Shown: piece after piece, positions 1-7,590 of the stretch | Layout: every line of letters starts with the position of its first letter | Position numbering within the stretch: position 1 is the first letter of the stretch | Source: an uncultured Alphaproteobacteria bacterium | GTDB taxonomy: Bacteria; Pseudomonadota; Alphaproteobacteria; Rhizobiales; Beijerinckiaceae | DNA length: 10,430 bases | NCBI GenBank assembly: GCA_937903315.1 | Contig: CALCZO010000005.1 | Span: 1 to 10,430, forward strand | Direction: 5' to 3' | Notes under the pieces: generated by a model | Told to the model about the DNA's origin: nothing | The model's database searches: none | Seen by the model: only the letters and a program-made list of their open reading frames with translations | Made by a program: the position numbers and the translations under genes

Positions 1-585
1 TGGGGCGGCATGATCAACGGCCTGATGACGCTCTCGGGCGCCTGGGACAAGCTGAGGACCGATCCTGTCCTGCGTATGCTGGTGGTCTCGGTCGCCTTCT
101 ACGGCATGTCGACCTTCGAAGGGCCGCTGATGTCGATCAAGGCGGTGAACTCGCTCAGCCATTACACGGACTGGACGGTCGGCCACGTGCACTCGGGTGC
201 TCTGGGCTGGGTCGGTTATGTCTCGTTCGGTGCGCTCTACTGCCTCTTCCCGTGGCTGTGGAACAAGCGCGAGCTGTACTCCCTGCGGCTGGTGAACTGG
301 CACTTCTGGGTCTCGACCATCGGCATCGTGCTGTACGTTTCGGCAATGTGGGTGTCGGGGATCATGCAGGGCCTGATGTGGCGTGCATACACCTCGCTCG
401 GTTATCTCGAATATTCGTTCGTTGAGACCGTCGATGCGATGCATCCCTACTACGTGATCCGTGCCATTGGCGGCCTGCTGTTCGTCATCGGCGGTCTGAT
501 CATGGCCTTCAACCTGTGGAAGACGGTCACGTCCGATGCTCTCGCCATCCGCTCGGCTGGCGCTGCTGCACCGGCTGCCGCGTAA
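1..585 (+). CDS. ccoN: cbb3-type cytochrome c oxidase subunit I, CcoN/FixN (C-terminal 194 residues; 5' end outside window)
   Basis: This is the C-terminal part of the catalytic subunit that reduces oxygen to water and pumps protons in the inner membrane. The reading frame is open from base 1 and ends at a TAA. Fragment residues 61-66 read GHVHSG. This is the conserved CcoN motif, whose two histidines (62 and 64 here) serve in the family as axial ligands of the high-spin heme b3 and the low-spin heme b. Around it are hydrophobic helices, including those near residues 25-40, 68-82, 98-118 and 150-172. The protein ends in a short Ala-rich tail. The copper-B histidines and the crosslinked tyrosine lie upstream and cannot be seen. 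The TAA runs into a TAAGGAG ribosome binding site for ccoO, so the two genes are cotranscribed. Identification is firm from the motif and from the genes that follow. Confidence 0.96.
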   Translation, partial: WGGMINGLMTLSGAWDKLRTDPVLRMLVVSVAFYGMSTFEGPLMSIKAVNSLSHYTDWTVGHVHSGALGWVGYVSFGALYCLFPWLWNKRELYSLRLVNWHFWVSTIGIVLYVSAMWVSGIMQGLMWRAYTSLGYLEYSFVETVDAMHPYYVIRAIGGLLFVIGGLIMAFNLWKTVTSDALAIRSAGAAAPAAA

Positions 586-596
586 GGAGAACGACG

Positions 597-1358
597 ATGG
601 CTGAAGCTTCCCATACCCAGAAGAAGTCCATCTGGGACAAGCACAAGATCTTCGAAACCAACGTCGTCGTCCTGATGATCGGCTGCCTTCTGGTAGTCGC
701 CATCGGCGGCCTCGTTGAGATCGCTCCGCTCTTCTATCTCAAGAGCACGATCGAGAAGGTCGAAGGCGTGCGTCCCTATTCCCCGCTCGAACTGGCGGGG
801 CGGCGGATCTACCTGCGCGAAGGCTGTTACAACTGCCATAGCCAGATGATCCGTCCGATGCGCGACGAGGTTGAACGCTACGGGCCTTACTCGCTGGCGG
901 CGGAGTCGATGTACGACCATCCGTTCCAGTGGGGCTCCAAGCGCACCGGGCCCGATCTCGCCCGCGTTGGCGGCAAGTATTCCGACGAATGGCAGCGCGC
1001 GCATCTCGCCGATCCGCGCTCGGTGGTGCCGACCTCGATCATGCCGGGCTATCCCTTCCTCGAGAAGACCCCGCTCGACGTGAACGCGGTTGTCGCGGAA
1101 ATGAAGACCCATCGCTTTATCGGCGTGCCCTACACCGACGATCAGGTTGCCAATGCGGCGGCCGACATCAAGGCGCAGGTCAACCCTGACGATCCGGGGG
1201 CCGATGCGGTGACCAAGCGGTATCCGAAGGCGGTTGTGCGCAACTTTGACGGCAAGGCGGAGACTGTGTCCGAAGCGGACGCCGTGATCGCCTATCTGCA
1301 GATGCTGGGCACCCTCGTCGACTTCAAGCTTTACGACGAAAAAGCCAACCGGCGCTGA
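597..1358 (+). CDS. ccoO: cbb3-type cytochrome c oxidase subunit II, monoheme cytochrome c CcoO/FixO
   Basis: This 253-residue membrane-anchored monoheme cytochrome c passes electrons from CcoP to the CcoN heme-copper centre, with its heme domain in the periplasm. A single membrane anchor spans about residues 22-46. The heme c attachment motif CYNCH is at 77-81 (Cys77, Cys80, His81), followed by SQMIRP, which is typical of CcoO. Met149 in SIMPGYP is the likely distal heme ligand. Length fits the family. I chose the ATG at 597 because it follows the TAAGGAG at the end of ccoN by seven bases and gives the usual short cytoplasmic N-terminus. An in-frame upstream extension to 516 would lie inside ccoN and has no family character. 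The stop is followed directly by an AGGAGGG site for ccoQ. Confidence 0.97.
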   Translation: MAEASHTQKKSIWDKHKIFETNVVVLMIGCLLVVAIGGLVEIAPLFYLKSTIEKVEGVRPYSPLELAGRRIYLREGCYNCHSQMIRPMRDEVERYGPYSLAAESMYDHPFQWGSKRTGPDLARVGGKYSDEWQRAHLADPRSVVPTSIMPGYPFLEKTPLDVNAVVAEMKTHRFIGVPYTDDQVANAAADIKAQVNPDDPGADAVTKRYPKAVVRNFDGKAETVSEADAVIAYLQMLGTLVDFKLYDEKANRR

Positions 1359-1368
1359 GGAGGGAAAG

Positions 1369-1524
1369 ATGCAGCAGACCTACACTTTCCTTGCTCATCT
1401 GGCGCAGTCAGCCGGGCTCATCTACTTCATGAGCGTCTTTCTGGCGATCTGTGCCTATGCCTTTTGGCCGCGCAACAAGGCGCGATTTGAAGAAGCGGCG
1501 GCAATTCCGCTGAAGGAGGACTGA
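1369..1524 (+). CDS. ccoQ: cbb3-type cytochrome oxidase small subunit CcoQ/FixQ
   Basis: This is a 51-residue protein with one membrane helix at about residues 12-33, followed by WPRNKARFEEAA and a charged C-terminus. That is the normal layout of CcoQ (helix, then a W-P-x-N/R segment and an acidic/basic tail). In the family it stabilises the interaction of CcoP with the CcoNO core and is not itself a redox protein. The ATG lies four bases after an AGGAGGG ribosome binding site that overlaps the end of ccoO. The end of the gene carries the AAGGAGGA site of ccoP. Its place between ccoO and ccoP is the conserved one. The size, the single helix and the position together make the call secure despite its shortness. 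Confidence 0.93.
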   Translation: MQQTYTFLAHLAQSAGLIYFMSVFLAICAYAFWPRNKARFEEAAAIPLKED

Positions 1525-1528
1525 CCCT

Positions 1529-2404
1529 ATGGCCGCTAATCTTGAAAGAGATGCCGTCACCGGCACGTCGACCACCGGTCACGAGTGGGATGGCATCAAG
1601 GAACTGAATACGCCGCTCCCCAGATGGTGGGTCAATATTTTCTATGCCTGCATCATCTGGTCGATCGGCTACTGGGTCGTCTATCCGGCCTGGCCGCTGA
1701 TCAGCTCGCACACCACGGGCATGTTCGGCTACTCGTCGCGCGCCGACGTTGTGACCGAGCTTGCGGCCCTGAAGGCGCGGCGCGGACAGAATGCCGCGGC
1801 GCTCGAGAAGGTCTCGGTCGAGGAGATTGCCAAGAACCCTGCCCTGGCTGAGGTTGCCAAAGCGGTGGGACGGGCGGCCTTCGGCGACAACTGCGCTCCG
1901 TGCCATGGCTCGGGCGGTGTTGGCGGCAAGGGCTATCCGAGCCTCGTTGACGACGAGTGGCTGTGGGGCGGTGACGTGGCGACGATCCAGACCACGCTGA
2001 AGCACGGCATCCGCTGGACGAACGACCCTGATACCCGCATCGGCGACATGATGGCCTTCGGCAAGACCGGCACGCTGAAAAAGGAAGAGATCGACACGGT
2101 CGTCGATTATGTCCTCAGCCTCGCCAAGCTGCCGGGCGGCGAGAAGTTCGACGAGGCGAAAGCCAAGGATCTTTTCGCCACGAACTGCGCGAGCTGCCAT
2201 GGCGATGACGCCAAGGGCAACAAGGATCTCGGCGCGCCGAGCCTTGTCGATCAGATCTGGCTGTATGGATCGCGTCGTGCCGACCTGATCGAAACCGTGA
2301 CCAACGGTCGCGCCGGCGTCATGCCGGCCTGGGCCGGGCGCCTTGATGACGTCACAATCAAGTCGCTTGCGGTGTATGTGAACAGCCTTGGAGGCGGCAA
2401 GTGA
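1529..2404 (+). CDS. ccoP: cbb3-type cytochrome c oxidase subunit III, diheme cytochrome c CcoP/FixP
   Basis: This 291-residue diheme cytochrome c accepts electrons from soluble or membrane cytochrome c and hands them to CcoO. The N-terminus has the family signature H18-E-W-D-G-I-x-E-x-x-x-P-x-P-R-W-W, followed by one membrane span at about 34-58. A single span is usual for alphaproteobacterial CcoP. Two cytochrome c domains follow, with heme motifs CAPCH at 122-126 and CASCH at 220-224. The likely distal methionines are Met174 in the MMAFG segment of domain 1 and Met265 in VMPAWAGR of domain 2. The ATG follows AAGGAGGA with eight bases of spacing. The TGA overlaps the GTG start of ccoG, which suggests translational coupling between oxidase and maturation genes. 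Confidence 0.97.
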   Translation: MAANLERDAVTGTSTTGHEWDGIKELNTPLPRWWVNIFYACIIWSIGYWVVYPAWPLISSHTTGMFGYSSRADVVTELAALKARRGQNAAALEKVSVEEIAKNPALAEVAKAVGRAAFGDNCAPCHGSGGVGGKGYPSLVDDEWLWGGDVATIQTTLKHGIRWTNDPDTRIGDMMAFGKTGTLKKEEIDTVVDYVLSLAKLPGGEKFDEAKAKDLFATNCASCHGDDAKGNKDLGAPSLVDQIWLYGSRRADLIETVTNGRAGVMPAWAGRLDDVTIKSLAVYVNSLGGGK

Positions 2405-3864
2405 ATGACGTCCGGCACCCTGATGCAGAAGATACGTTTATCGAAGGTCCACTGTACGCTTCGGCCAAACGGATCTATCCGCAAAGGGTGCAGGGCACCT
2501 ACCGCCAGATAAAATGGGCCCTGCTCGCGTTTTGTCTGGCGGTCTACTACTTCCTTCCGTTCCTGCGCTGGGATCGTGGGCCGAACCTGCCCAATCAGGC
2601 CGTGCTGCTCGATCTCGAAAATCGCCGGTTCTATTTCTTCTTCATCGAAATCTGGCCGCAGGAAGCCTATTATTTCACGGGCCTGCTGATCATCGCGGCC
2701 ATGACGCTGTTCCTGCTCAACTCCATCGCGGGGCGGGTCTGGTGCGGCTATCTGTGCTGGCAGACGGTCTGGACCGATCTGTTCATGGCGGTCGAGCGTC
2801 ACATCGAGGGTGACCGGCGCGATCGCATCAAGCTCGACGCCGCCCCGTGGAGCGTGAGCAAGGCCGTCAAGAAGGTGTCCAAGCATTTCATCTGGCTGAT
2901 GATCGCCTGGTGGACCGGCGGCGCGTGGGTGCTGTATTTCTCCGATGCTCCGACGCTTGTGAACGATCTGATCTTCTTCAAGGCGCCGTTCACGGCCTAC
3001 ATGTGGATCGGCATCCTGACCTTCACGACCTATATCTTCGCCGGCATCATGCGCGAGCAGGTCTGCCTCTACATGTGTCCCTGGCCGCGAATCCAGGCGG
3101 CGCTGACCGACGACAAGGCACTCAACGTCACCTATCTCTATGACCGCGGCGAACCGCGCACGTCGGTCAAGGAAGCGGCGCGGCTCAAGTCGGCCGGAGA
3201 GGCTGCGGGCGATTGCGTCGACTGCTACCAGTGCGTCAATGTCTGCCCCACGGGGGTCGACATCCGCGAAGGTTCGCAGCTCGGCTGCATCCAGTGCGGG
3301 CTGTGCATCGATGCCTGCGATACGGTGATGAAAAAGCTCGGGCGGGAGCCGCGGCTGATTGCCTATGACACGGATGAGGCCATCCAGATGCGTCTCAAGG
3401 GTGAGACGCCGGTCTACAAGTTCTTCCGGGCGCGGACGTTCATCTATCTGGCTCTGATCTCCATGGTCGGCGGCGCAATGATCTATCAGCTCGCGACACG
3501 CATGACGGCCGGCATCAATGTCATCCATGACCGCACCCCGCTGTTCACGCCGCTGGCTGATGGAAGCATCCGGAATGCCTATACGATCCGTCTGCTCAAC
3601 AAGCGGCCTGATGTGCGCGATTTCGCGGTGACCATTGATGGTGTCGTCAATGCCACCATCGAGGTGATCGGTGTGCCGGCAACGGCGGACTGGCGGCCGG
3701 TGGTCACGGTCGGGCCTGACCGGACGCGCGAGGTTCGTGTACTGGTCTCGGCGCCGCGCGCTTCGCTGACAGACAAGAGCATGCCGATCGTCTTCCGCGC
3801 ATCCGATCTGTTTGCGGGCGAAGTCGTGACCGAGGATGACCATTTCCATGGTCCTGGAAACTGA
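2401..3864 (+). CDS. ccoG: cytochrome c oxidase accessory protein CcoG/FixG, membrane protein with two 4Fe-4S clusters
   Basis: This 487-residue polytopic membrane protein is needed for cbb3 oxidase assembly; in Rhodobacter it has been linked to cupric ion reduction for copper delivery. Membrane helices lie near residues 38-55, 92-110, 162-180, 200-216 and 345-362. Two membrane-proximal cysteine pairs are visible, C115-x3-C119 and C222-x3-C226-P, like those in the NapH/NosR type of ferredoxin-containing membrane protein. The ferredoxin domain has two cysteine sets: 272, 275, 278, 282 followed by Pro, and 296, 299, 302, 306. After the last helix comes a periplasmic Ig-like domain (about 375-480), as expected for FixG. 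The start is a GTG at 2401 overlapping the ccoP stop, with GGAGG seven bases before it. The nearest ATG is out of frame. The gene ends with tandem in-frame stops TGA TAG. Confidence 0.96.
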   Translation: MNDVRHPDAEDTFIEGPLYASAKRIYPQRVQGTYRQIKWALLAFCLAVYYFLPFLRWDRGPNLPNQAVLLDLENRRFYFFFIEIWPQEAYYFTGLLIIAAMTLFLLNSIAGRVWCGYLCWQTVWTDLFMAVERHIEGDRRDRIKLDAAPWSVSKAVKKVSKHFIWLMIAWWTGGAWVLYFSDAPTLVNDLIFFKAPFTAYMWIGILTFTTYIFAGIMREQVCLYMCPWPRIQAALTDDKALNVTYLYDRGEPRTSVKEAARLKSAGEAAGDCVDCYQCVNVCPTGVDIREGSQLGCIQCGLCIDACDTVMKKLGREPRLIAYDTDEAIQMRLKGETPVYKFFRARTFIYLALISMVGGAMIYQLATRMTAGINVIHDRTPLFTPLADGSIRNAYTIRLLNKRPDVRDFAVTIDGVVNATIEVIGVPATADWRPVVTVGPDRTREVRVLVSAPRASLTDKSMPIVFRASDLFAGEVVTEDDHFHGPGN

Positions 3865-3908
3865 TAGAAGGGGATGATCCCTTGGCGTCCTGTTGCGGAG
3901 TGATGATC

Positions 3909-4433
3909 ATGCCTGTTGACCTGTTGCCGTCGGGCACGCCCGAAGCGCGCAAGGAGTTCACGATCACCGGTCGCTTCGTGCTGATCAGCCTGATCGTGTT
4001 CTTTCTCGTTGTTGCCAGCGTGAACGCGATCATGATGACGCTGGCCATCACCACTTTTCCGGGCGCGGATGCGCGCAACGGCTATGATGTCAGTCAGGCC
4101 TACAACCGCGAAATCGCCTCTGCGCGCCGGCAGGCGGAACGCGGGTGGGTCAGCGAGACCGTGCTGAACCGGCAGGGGCAGGATGGACGGCTCGTCCTGA
4201 CGCTGAACGATCGGGCAGGGTCGGGCGTGTCGGGGCTTTCGCTGGAAGCGCGGATCAAGCACCCGTCCGACCGCAAGCGTGACCTGATCGTAGCCCTGAA
4301 AGAGGTTGCGCCCGGTCGCTATGAGGCGGCTGTGGATGCGCTGACGGAGGGGGCCTGGGAGGTCCACGTCGAGGGCAAGCTGAATGGCGAAAAGGTCTTT
4401 GTCAGTGACCGCAAGGCCGTGGTGAAGGGCTGA
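3909..4433 (+). CDS. ccoH: cbb3 oxidase assembly protein CcoH/FixH family
   Basis: This 174-residue single-span protein assists assembly and stability of the cbb3 complex. It has a short cytoplasmic N-terminus and one membrane helix at about residues 22-47. The family motif around V-N-A-I-M-M (38-43) leads into a TFPG segment and then YDVSQAYNREI, followed by QAERGW (75-80). These belong to the FixH domain. The remaining part is a periplasmic beta-rich domain. I chose ATG 3909 because GGAG ends eight bases before it; ATG 3903 is too close to that site. An in-frame TTG at 3882 would add MASCCGVMI in front, but it lacks a good ribosome binding site. The gene sits between ccoG and ccoI as usual, 44 bases after ccoG and three bases before ccoI. 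Confidence 0.92.
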   Translation: MPVDLLPSGTPEARKEFTITGRFVLISLIVFFLVVASVNAIMMTLAITTFPGADARNGYDVSQAYNREIASARRQAERGWVSETVLNRQGQDGRLVLTLNDRAGSGVSGLSLEARIKHPSDRKRDLIVALKEVAPGRYEAAVDALTEGAWEVHVEGKLNGEKVFVSDRKAVVKG

Positions 4434-4436
4434 TCC

Positions 4437-6629
4437 ATGGCCGCGCCCCTGCCGACCGGCTCGCAGCGTGATCTGTCCCTGTTCGTCAGGCCGGGAGAGG
4501 CGGGCGGCGACGCGATGGATCTGGCGGTTGGCGGCATCAAATGCGCCGGCTGCATGGCGGCGATTGAAAAGGGGCTGGGGCAGGAACCCGGGATCGTCTC
4601 GGCGCGGGTCAATCTTGCGTCCAAGCGCCTGACGGTGGAGTGGCGCGCAGGGATGCTGACGCCCGACCGGATCATCGAGAGGCTCGACGAACTGGGGTTC
4701 CGCGCGCATCCGTTCTCGCCGCGCAAGCTCGACAGCGAAGAAGCCATCGAGGAACGCAAGCTGCTGCGTTGTCTGGGTGTTGCGGCCTTCGGCGCGATGA
4801 ACATCATGCTGCTGTCGGTGTCGGTATGGTCGGGCAATTTTTCCGACATCACGCCCGAAACGCGCGACTTTTTCCATTGGCTGTCGGCCCTGATCGCACT
4901 GCCGACGGCTGCCTACGCCGGCCGGCCGTTCTATGAGAGCGCTCTGAAAGCGCTCAGGGTCGGCGCTGTCAACATGGATGTGCCGATTACGCTGGGTGTT
5001 GTTCTGGCGCTTGGCATCTCCGTGGTCGAGACGTGGCAGCACGCCGAGCATGCCTATTTCGACAGCGCGGTCATGCTGCTGTTTTTCCTGCTGATCGGGC
5101 GCTATCTGGACCAGTCGGTCCGTCGCCGGACCCGGGATGTCGCCAGCAATCTTGCCGCCCTGCGTGCGGATACCGCAACGCGCATCGCGCCGGACGGGTC
5201 CATCGTCGAGGTGCCGGTCGAAGCCATCGATCCGGGGGATCTGGTGCTGGCAAGCCCCGGACAGCGGATTGCCGTCGACGGGCTGGTCGACGGTGGGGAA
5301 TCCGAGGTCGACCAGAGCCTGATTACCGGCGAGACCCGGCACGTCGCCGTGGCCAAGGGTGCCAATGTCTATGCCGGCACACTCAACCTGACCGGGCAGA
5401 TCCGCATCCGTGTCACCAAGGCCGAGCACGGGACGCTGCTGGCCGAGATCGAGCGGTTGCTGACAGGCGCGGTCGAGGGCCGTGCCAAATATGTCCGGCT
5501 TGCCGATCGGGCTGCCCGCCTCTATGCCCCCGTGGTCCACACCACCGCTGCGCTGACATTCATTGGCTGGATGCTCGCGGGTCTGGCATGGAAGCCGTCG
5601 TTGCTGATCGCCATCACGGTGCTGATCATCACCTGTCCGTGTGCGCTGGCGCTGGCCATTCCGGCGGTTCAGGTTGTGGCGACACAGGCGCTGTTCCGCC
5701 GCTCCGTGCTGCTGCATGCGCCCGATGCGCTGGAGCGTCTGGCCGACGTCGATACGGTTGTTTTCGACAAGACCGGCACATTGACCCTGCCTCAACCGGT
5801 GTTGGTCAACGGTTCCGGGCTGGACCCCGGCATTGTGACTGCAGCCGGGCGCCTCGCCGAGGCCAGCCGTCATCCGCTGGCCCAGGCGGTTGCGGAGGCT
5901 GCGGGCAAGCCGGCTCCCGCCGCAGGGGCGAGGGAAGTGGCCGGCGCCGGGATCGAAGCGGAGATCGGCGGCATTCCGGCCCGGCTGGGCAGTCTGGCGT
6001 TCTGCGACGCAGGGGTGGAAGGCTCCCGGCTCGCCGCGCTCTATCCCGATGCGTCGTTTATCGCCTATCGGCAGGGCGAGACCGTTGCGGTCTTTGCCGT
6101 CGAGCAGGTGCTGCGTGAGGATGCGAAGGCCACGGTTGCGGCGCTCCGCGCCGCGGGCCTCAGGCTGCTGATCCTGTCCGGTGACCGCTCTGAAGCGGTC
6201 ATGCGCGCCGCCGATACGCTGGGCATCGCCGATCGGACCGGCGATCTCAAGCCGGCAGACAAGATCGCCCGGCTTGAGGCCCTGGCCGCCGAAGGGCGCA
6301 AGGTGCTGATGGTCGGCGACGGGCTCAACGACGCACCCTCGCTGGCCGCGGCGCATGTGTCGTTGTCGCCGGTCACTGCGGTGCATCTGGCGCAGGCGGC
6401 GGCTGACGGCGTGTTCCTCGGCGATGCGCTGAAACCGGTCAGTGATTCGGTCCGTACCGCGCGCATCGCCCGCAAGGTCATGGCGCAGAACCTGTGGCTG
6501 GCTGCGGTCTACAATCTCATTGCCGTGCCGCTGGCAATCGCCGGATTCGTGACACCGCTGATTGCCGCGCTGGCGATGAGCGGATCGTCAATCCTCGTCA
6601 CGCTCAACGCCCTCAGCGCCAGAAGGTGA
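4437..6629 (+). CDS. ccoI: copper-translocating P1B-type ATPase CcoI/FixI for cbb3 oxidase biogenesis
   Basis: This 730-residue P-type ATPase moves Cu(I) out of the cytoplasm to supply the CcoN copper-B site. An N-terminal heavy-metal-associated domain carries Cys36-x-x-Cys39 (KCAGC). The actuator loop has TGE at 297-299. The membrane metal site is Cys400-Pro-Cys402 in ITCPCALALAIP, which marks a Cu/heavy-metal P1B ATPase. The phosphorylation motif DKTGT starts at Asp444, HP is at 479-480 in the nucleotide-binding domain, and the hinge GDGLND is at 627-632. A last pair of helices lies at about 684-725. Every catalytic motif is present, so the pump looks functional. Operon context separates it from general CopA-type detoxification pumps. 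The ATG follows GAAGGG by seven bases. Confidence 0.96.
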   Translation: MAAPLPTGSQRDLSLFVRPGEAGGDAMDLAVGGIKCAGCMAAIEKGLGQEPGIVSARVNLASKRLTVEWRAGMLTPDRIIERLDELGFRAHPFSPRKLDSEEAIEERKLLRCLGVAAFGAMNIMLLSVSVWSGNFSDITPETRDFFHWLSALIALPTAAYAGRPFYESALKALRVGAVNMDVPITLGVVLALGISVVETWQHAEHAYFDSAVMLLFFLLIGRYLDQSVRRRTRDVASNLAALRADTATRIAPDGSIVEVPVEAIDPGDLVLASPGQRIAVDGLVDGGESEVDQSLITGETRHVAVAKGANVYAGTLNLTGQIRIRVTKAEHGTLLAEIERLLTGAVEGRAKYVRLADRAARLYAPVVHTTAALTFIGWMLAGLAWKPSLLIAITVLIITCPCALALAIPAVQVVATQALFRRSVLLHAPDALERLADVDTVVFDKTGTLTLPQPVLVNGSGLDPGIVTAAGRLAEASRHPLAQAVAEAAGKPAPAAGAREVAGAGIEAEIGGIPARLGSLAFCDAGVEGSRLAALYPDASFIAYRQGETVAVFAVEQVLREDAKATVAALRAAGLRLLILSGDRSEAVMRAADTLGIADRTGDLKPADKIARLEALAAEGRKVLMVGDGLNDAPSLAAAHVSLSPVTAVHLAQAAADGVFLGDALKPVSDSVRTARIARKVMAQNLWLAAVYNLIAVPLAIAGFVTPLIAALAMSGSSILVTLNALSARR

Positions 6630-6635
6630 TCGGCC

Positions 6636-6791
6636 ATGAATGTTCTTGTCTATCTCGTGCCGTTGGCGTTGCTTTTGGGATTGACCGGCCTCGTGGCGTT
6701 CCTGTGGTCGCTGCACACCCGTCAGTTCGATGATCTTGAAGGCGCGGGCTGGCGGGCGATCTCGGATGACGATATCGAGCCGCGCACCTGA
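6636..6791 (+). CDS. ccoS: cbb3-type cytochrome oxidase maturation protein CcoS/FixS
   Basis: This 51-residue protein has one N-terminal membrane helix (about residues 4-24) followed by FLWSLHTRQFDDLEG and a DDD-containing tail. The pattern FxW...QFDDLEG...W/R-I-x-DDD is the CcoS/FixS signature. In the family the protein is required for insertion of heme b and copper into CcoN. The ATG at 6636 lies seven bases from the ccoI stop, with AGAAGG at 6621-6626 as ribosome binding site inside the end of ccoI. It is the last gene of the cco cluster, in its normal place after ccoI. Confidence 0.93.
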   Translation: MNVLVYLVPLALLLGLTGLVAFLWSLHTRQFDDLEGAGWRAISDDDIEPRT

Positions 6792-6861
6792 AGGACGGCG
6801 GTTGCGTGCGCCTGAAAGGTTGTGCACCATGCTGCGCTGATTGCGACAGGTGGCAGGGCAT
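6792..6861 (+). other. Intergenic gap between the cco cluster and the pxp genes
   Basis: This 70-base gap is the longest on the + strand inside the window. I find no convincing -35/-10 pair, no FNR-like TTGAT-N4-ATCAA box and no stem-loop with a T-run. The pxp genes may be read through from cco or use a promoter that I cannot recognise. AGGTGG at 6848-6853 is the best ribosome binding site for pxpB. Confidence 0.5.
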
Positions 6862-7590
6862 ATGAATGTGAGGCGATACCCGGCCGTACACCCCTGCGGG
6901 GACAGTGCGCTGACTGTGGAACTGGGTGATTCCATCGATGCCGATCTGAACGCCCGCGTGCTGGCGCTCGACGCCGCACTGGCGCATGACGCCCCGCCCG
7001 GAATTGTCGAGACGATCCCGACCTACCGCTCGCTGTTCGTGGCCTACGATCCCGTCGAGACCAGCTACGAGACGCTGGCAACCTGGCTGACAACACGGGC
7101 CAGCGCCCCCTTGCCGCCGGTGGCCGAGGGCAGGACCTGGCGCTTTCCGGTGTGCTACGGCGGGGAGTTCGGCATCGATCTGCCGTTCGTGGCCAGCCAC
7201 ACCGGGCTGAGCGAGGCCGAGGTGGTGCGGCGCCATTCCGGCGGCCGCTATCGCATCTACATGATGGGGTTCCTGCCCGGATTTACCTATCTGGGCGGTC
7301 TTGATCCCAGTCTGGCGGTGCCGCGCCGCGACAACCCGCGCCTGACCAGCCCTGCCGGGACGATTTCGATCGGCGGGATCCAGACCGGCATCCAGTGCCT
7401 GATCTCTCCGACCGGCTGGCATCTGATCGGGCGGACGCCGGCCCGCACCTATGATCCCGCCCGCGAACGGGTGTTCTTCCTCGAACCGGGCGATACGGTG
7501 CTGTTCGCGGCAGTCAGCCCGGAGGAGTTTGCCGCATTCGAACGGCGCGCCGAGGCAGGGGAACTGGTGGCCGAGGATCTGGTTCAATGA
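6862..7590 (+). CDS. pxpB: 5-oxoprolinase subunit PxpB (KipI family)
   Basis: This 242-residue protein is the KipI-type subunit of the PxpABC 5-oxoprolinase, which uses ATP to open 5-oxoproline to glutamate in the cytoplasm. The visible family motifs are GDSALTVELGD (13-23), ETIPTYRSLFVAYDP (50-64), MGFLPGFTYLGGLD (135-148), PRRDNPRLTSPAGT (154-167), and then a Gly-rich GGIQTGI and SPTGWHLIGRTP segment (171-193). These belong to the carboxyltransferase-like subdomain 1, which also occurs in allophanate hydrolase/urea carboxylase fusions. The length is that of a stand-alone PxpB. I chose ATG 6862 with AGGTGG eight bases upstream; an in-frame TTG at 6841 would add seven residues. The stop overlaps the pxpC start as ATGA. 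In Bacillus a homologue inhibits the sporulation kinase KinA, but that role is not expected here. Confidence 0.94.
   Translation: MNVRRYPAVHPCGDSALTVELGDSIDADLNARVLALDAALAHDAPPGIVETIPTYRSLFVAYDPVETSYETLATWLTTRASAPLPPVAEGRTWRFPVCYGGEFGIDLPFVASHTGLSEAEVVRRHSGGRYRIYMMGFLPGFTYLGGLDPSLAVPRRDNPRLTSPAGTISIGGIQTGIQCLISPTGWHLIGRTPARTYDPARERVFFLEPGDTVLFAAVSPEEFAAFERRAEAGELVAEDLVQ

Noticed and set aside
2251..3849. Minus-strand open frame of 532 codons opposite ccoP and ccoG
   Set aside because: It is a shadow of ccoG with Arg/Asp/His-rich composition and no recognisable motif.
3882..3908. TTG start giving CcoH an N-terminal Cys-Cys extension
   Set aside because: It lacks a suitably placed ribosome binding site, whereas ATG 3909 has GGAG at a good distance and gives the usual FixH N-terminus.
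3579..6386. Very long minus-strand open frame (935 codons) opposite ccoG, ccoH and ccoI
   Set aside because: Its translation is rich in Arg, Gln, His and Asp with no domain, and it spans three sure genes on the other strand. Long antisense frames are common in GC-rich coding DNA.
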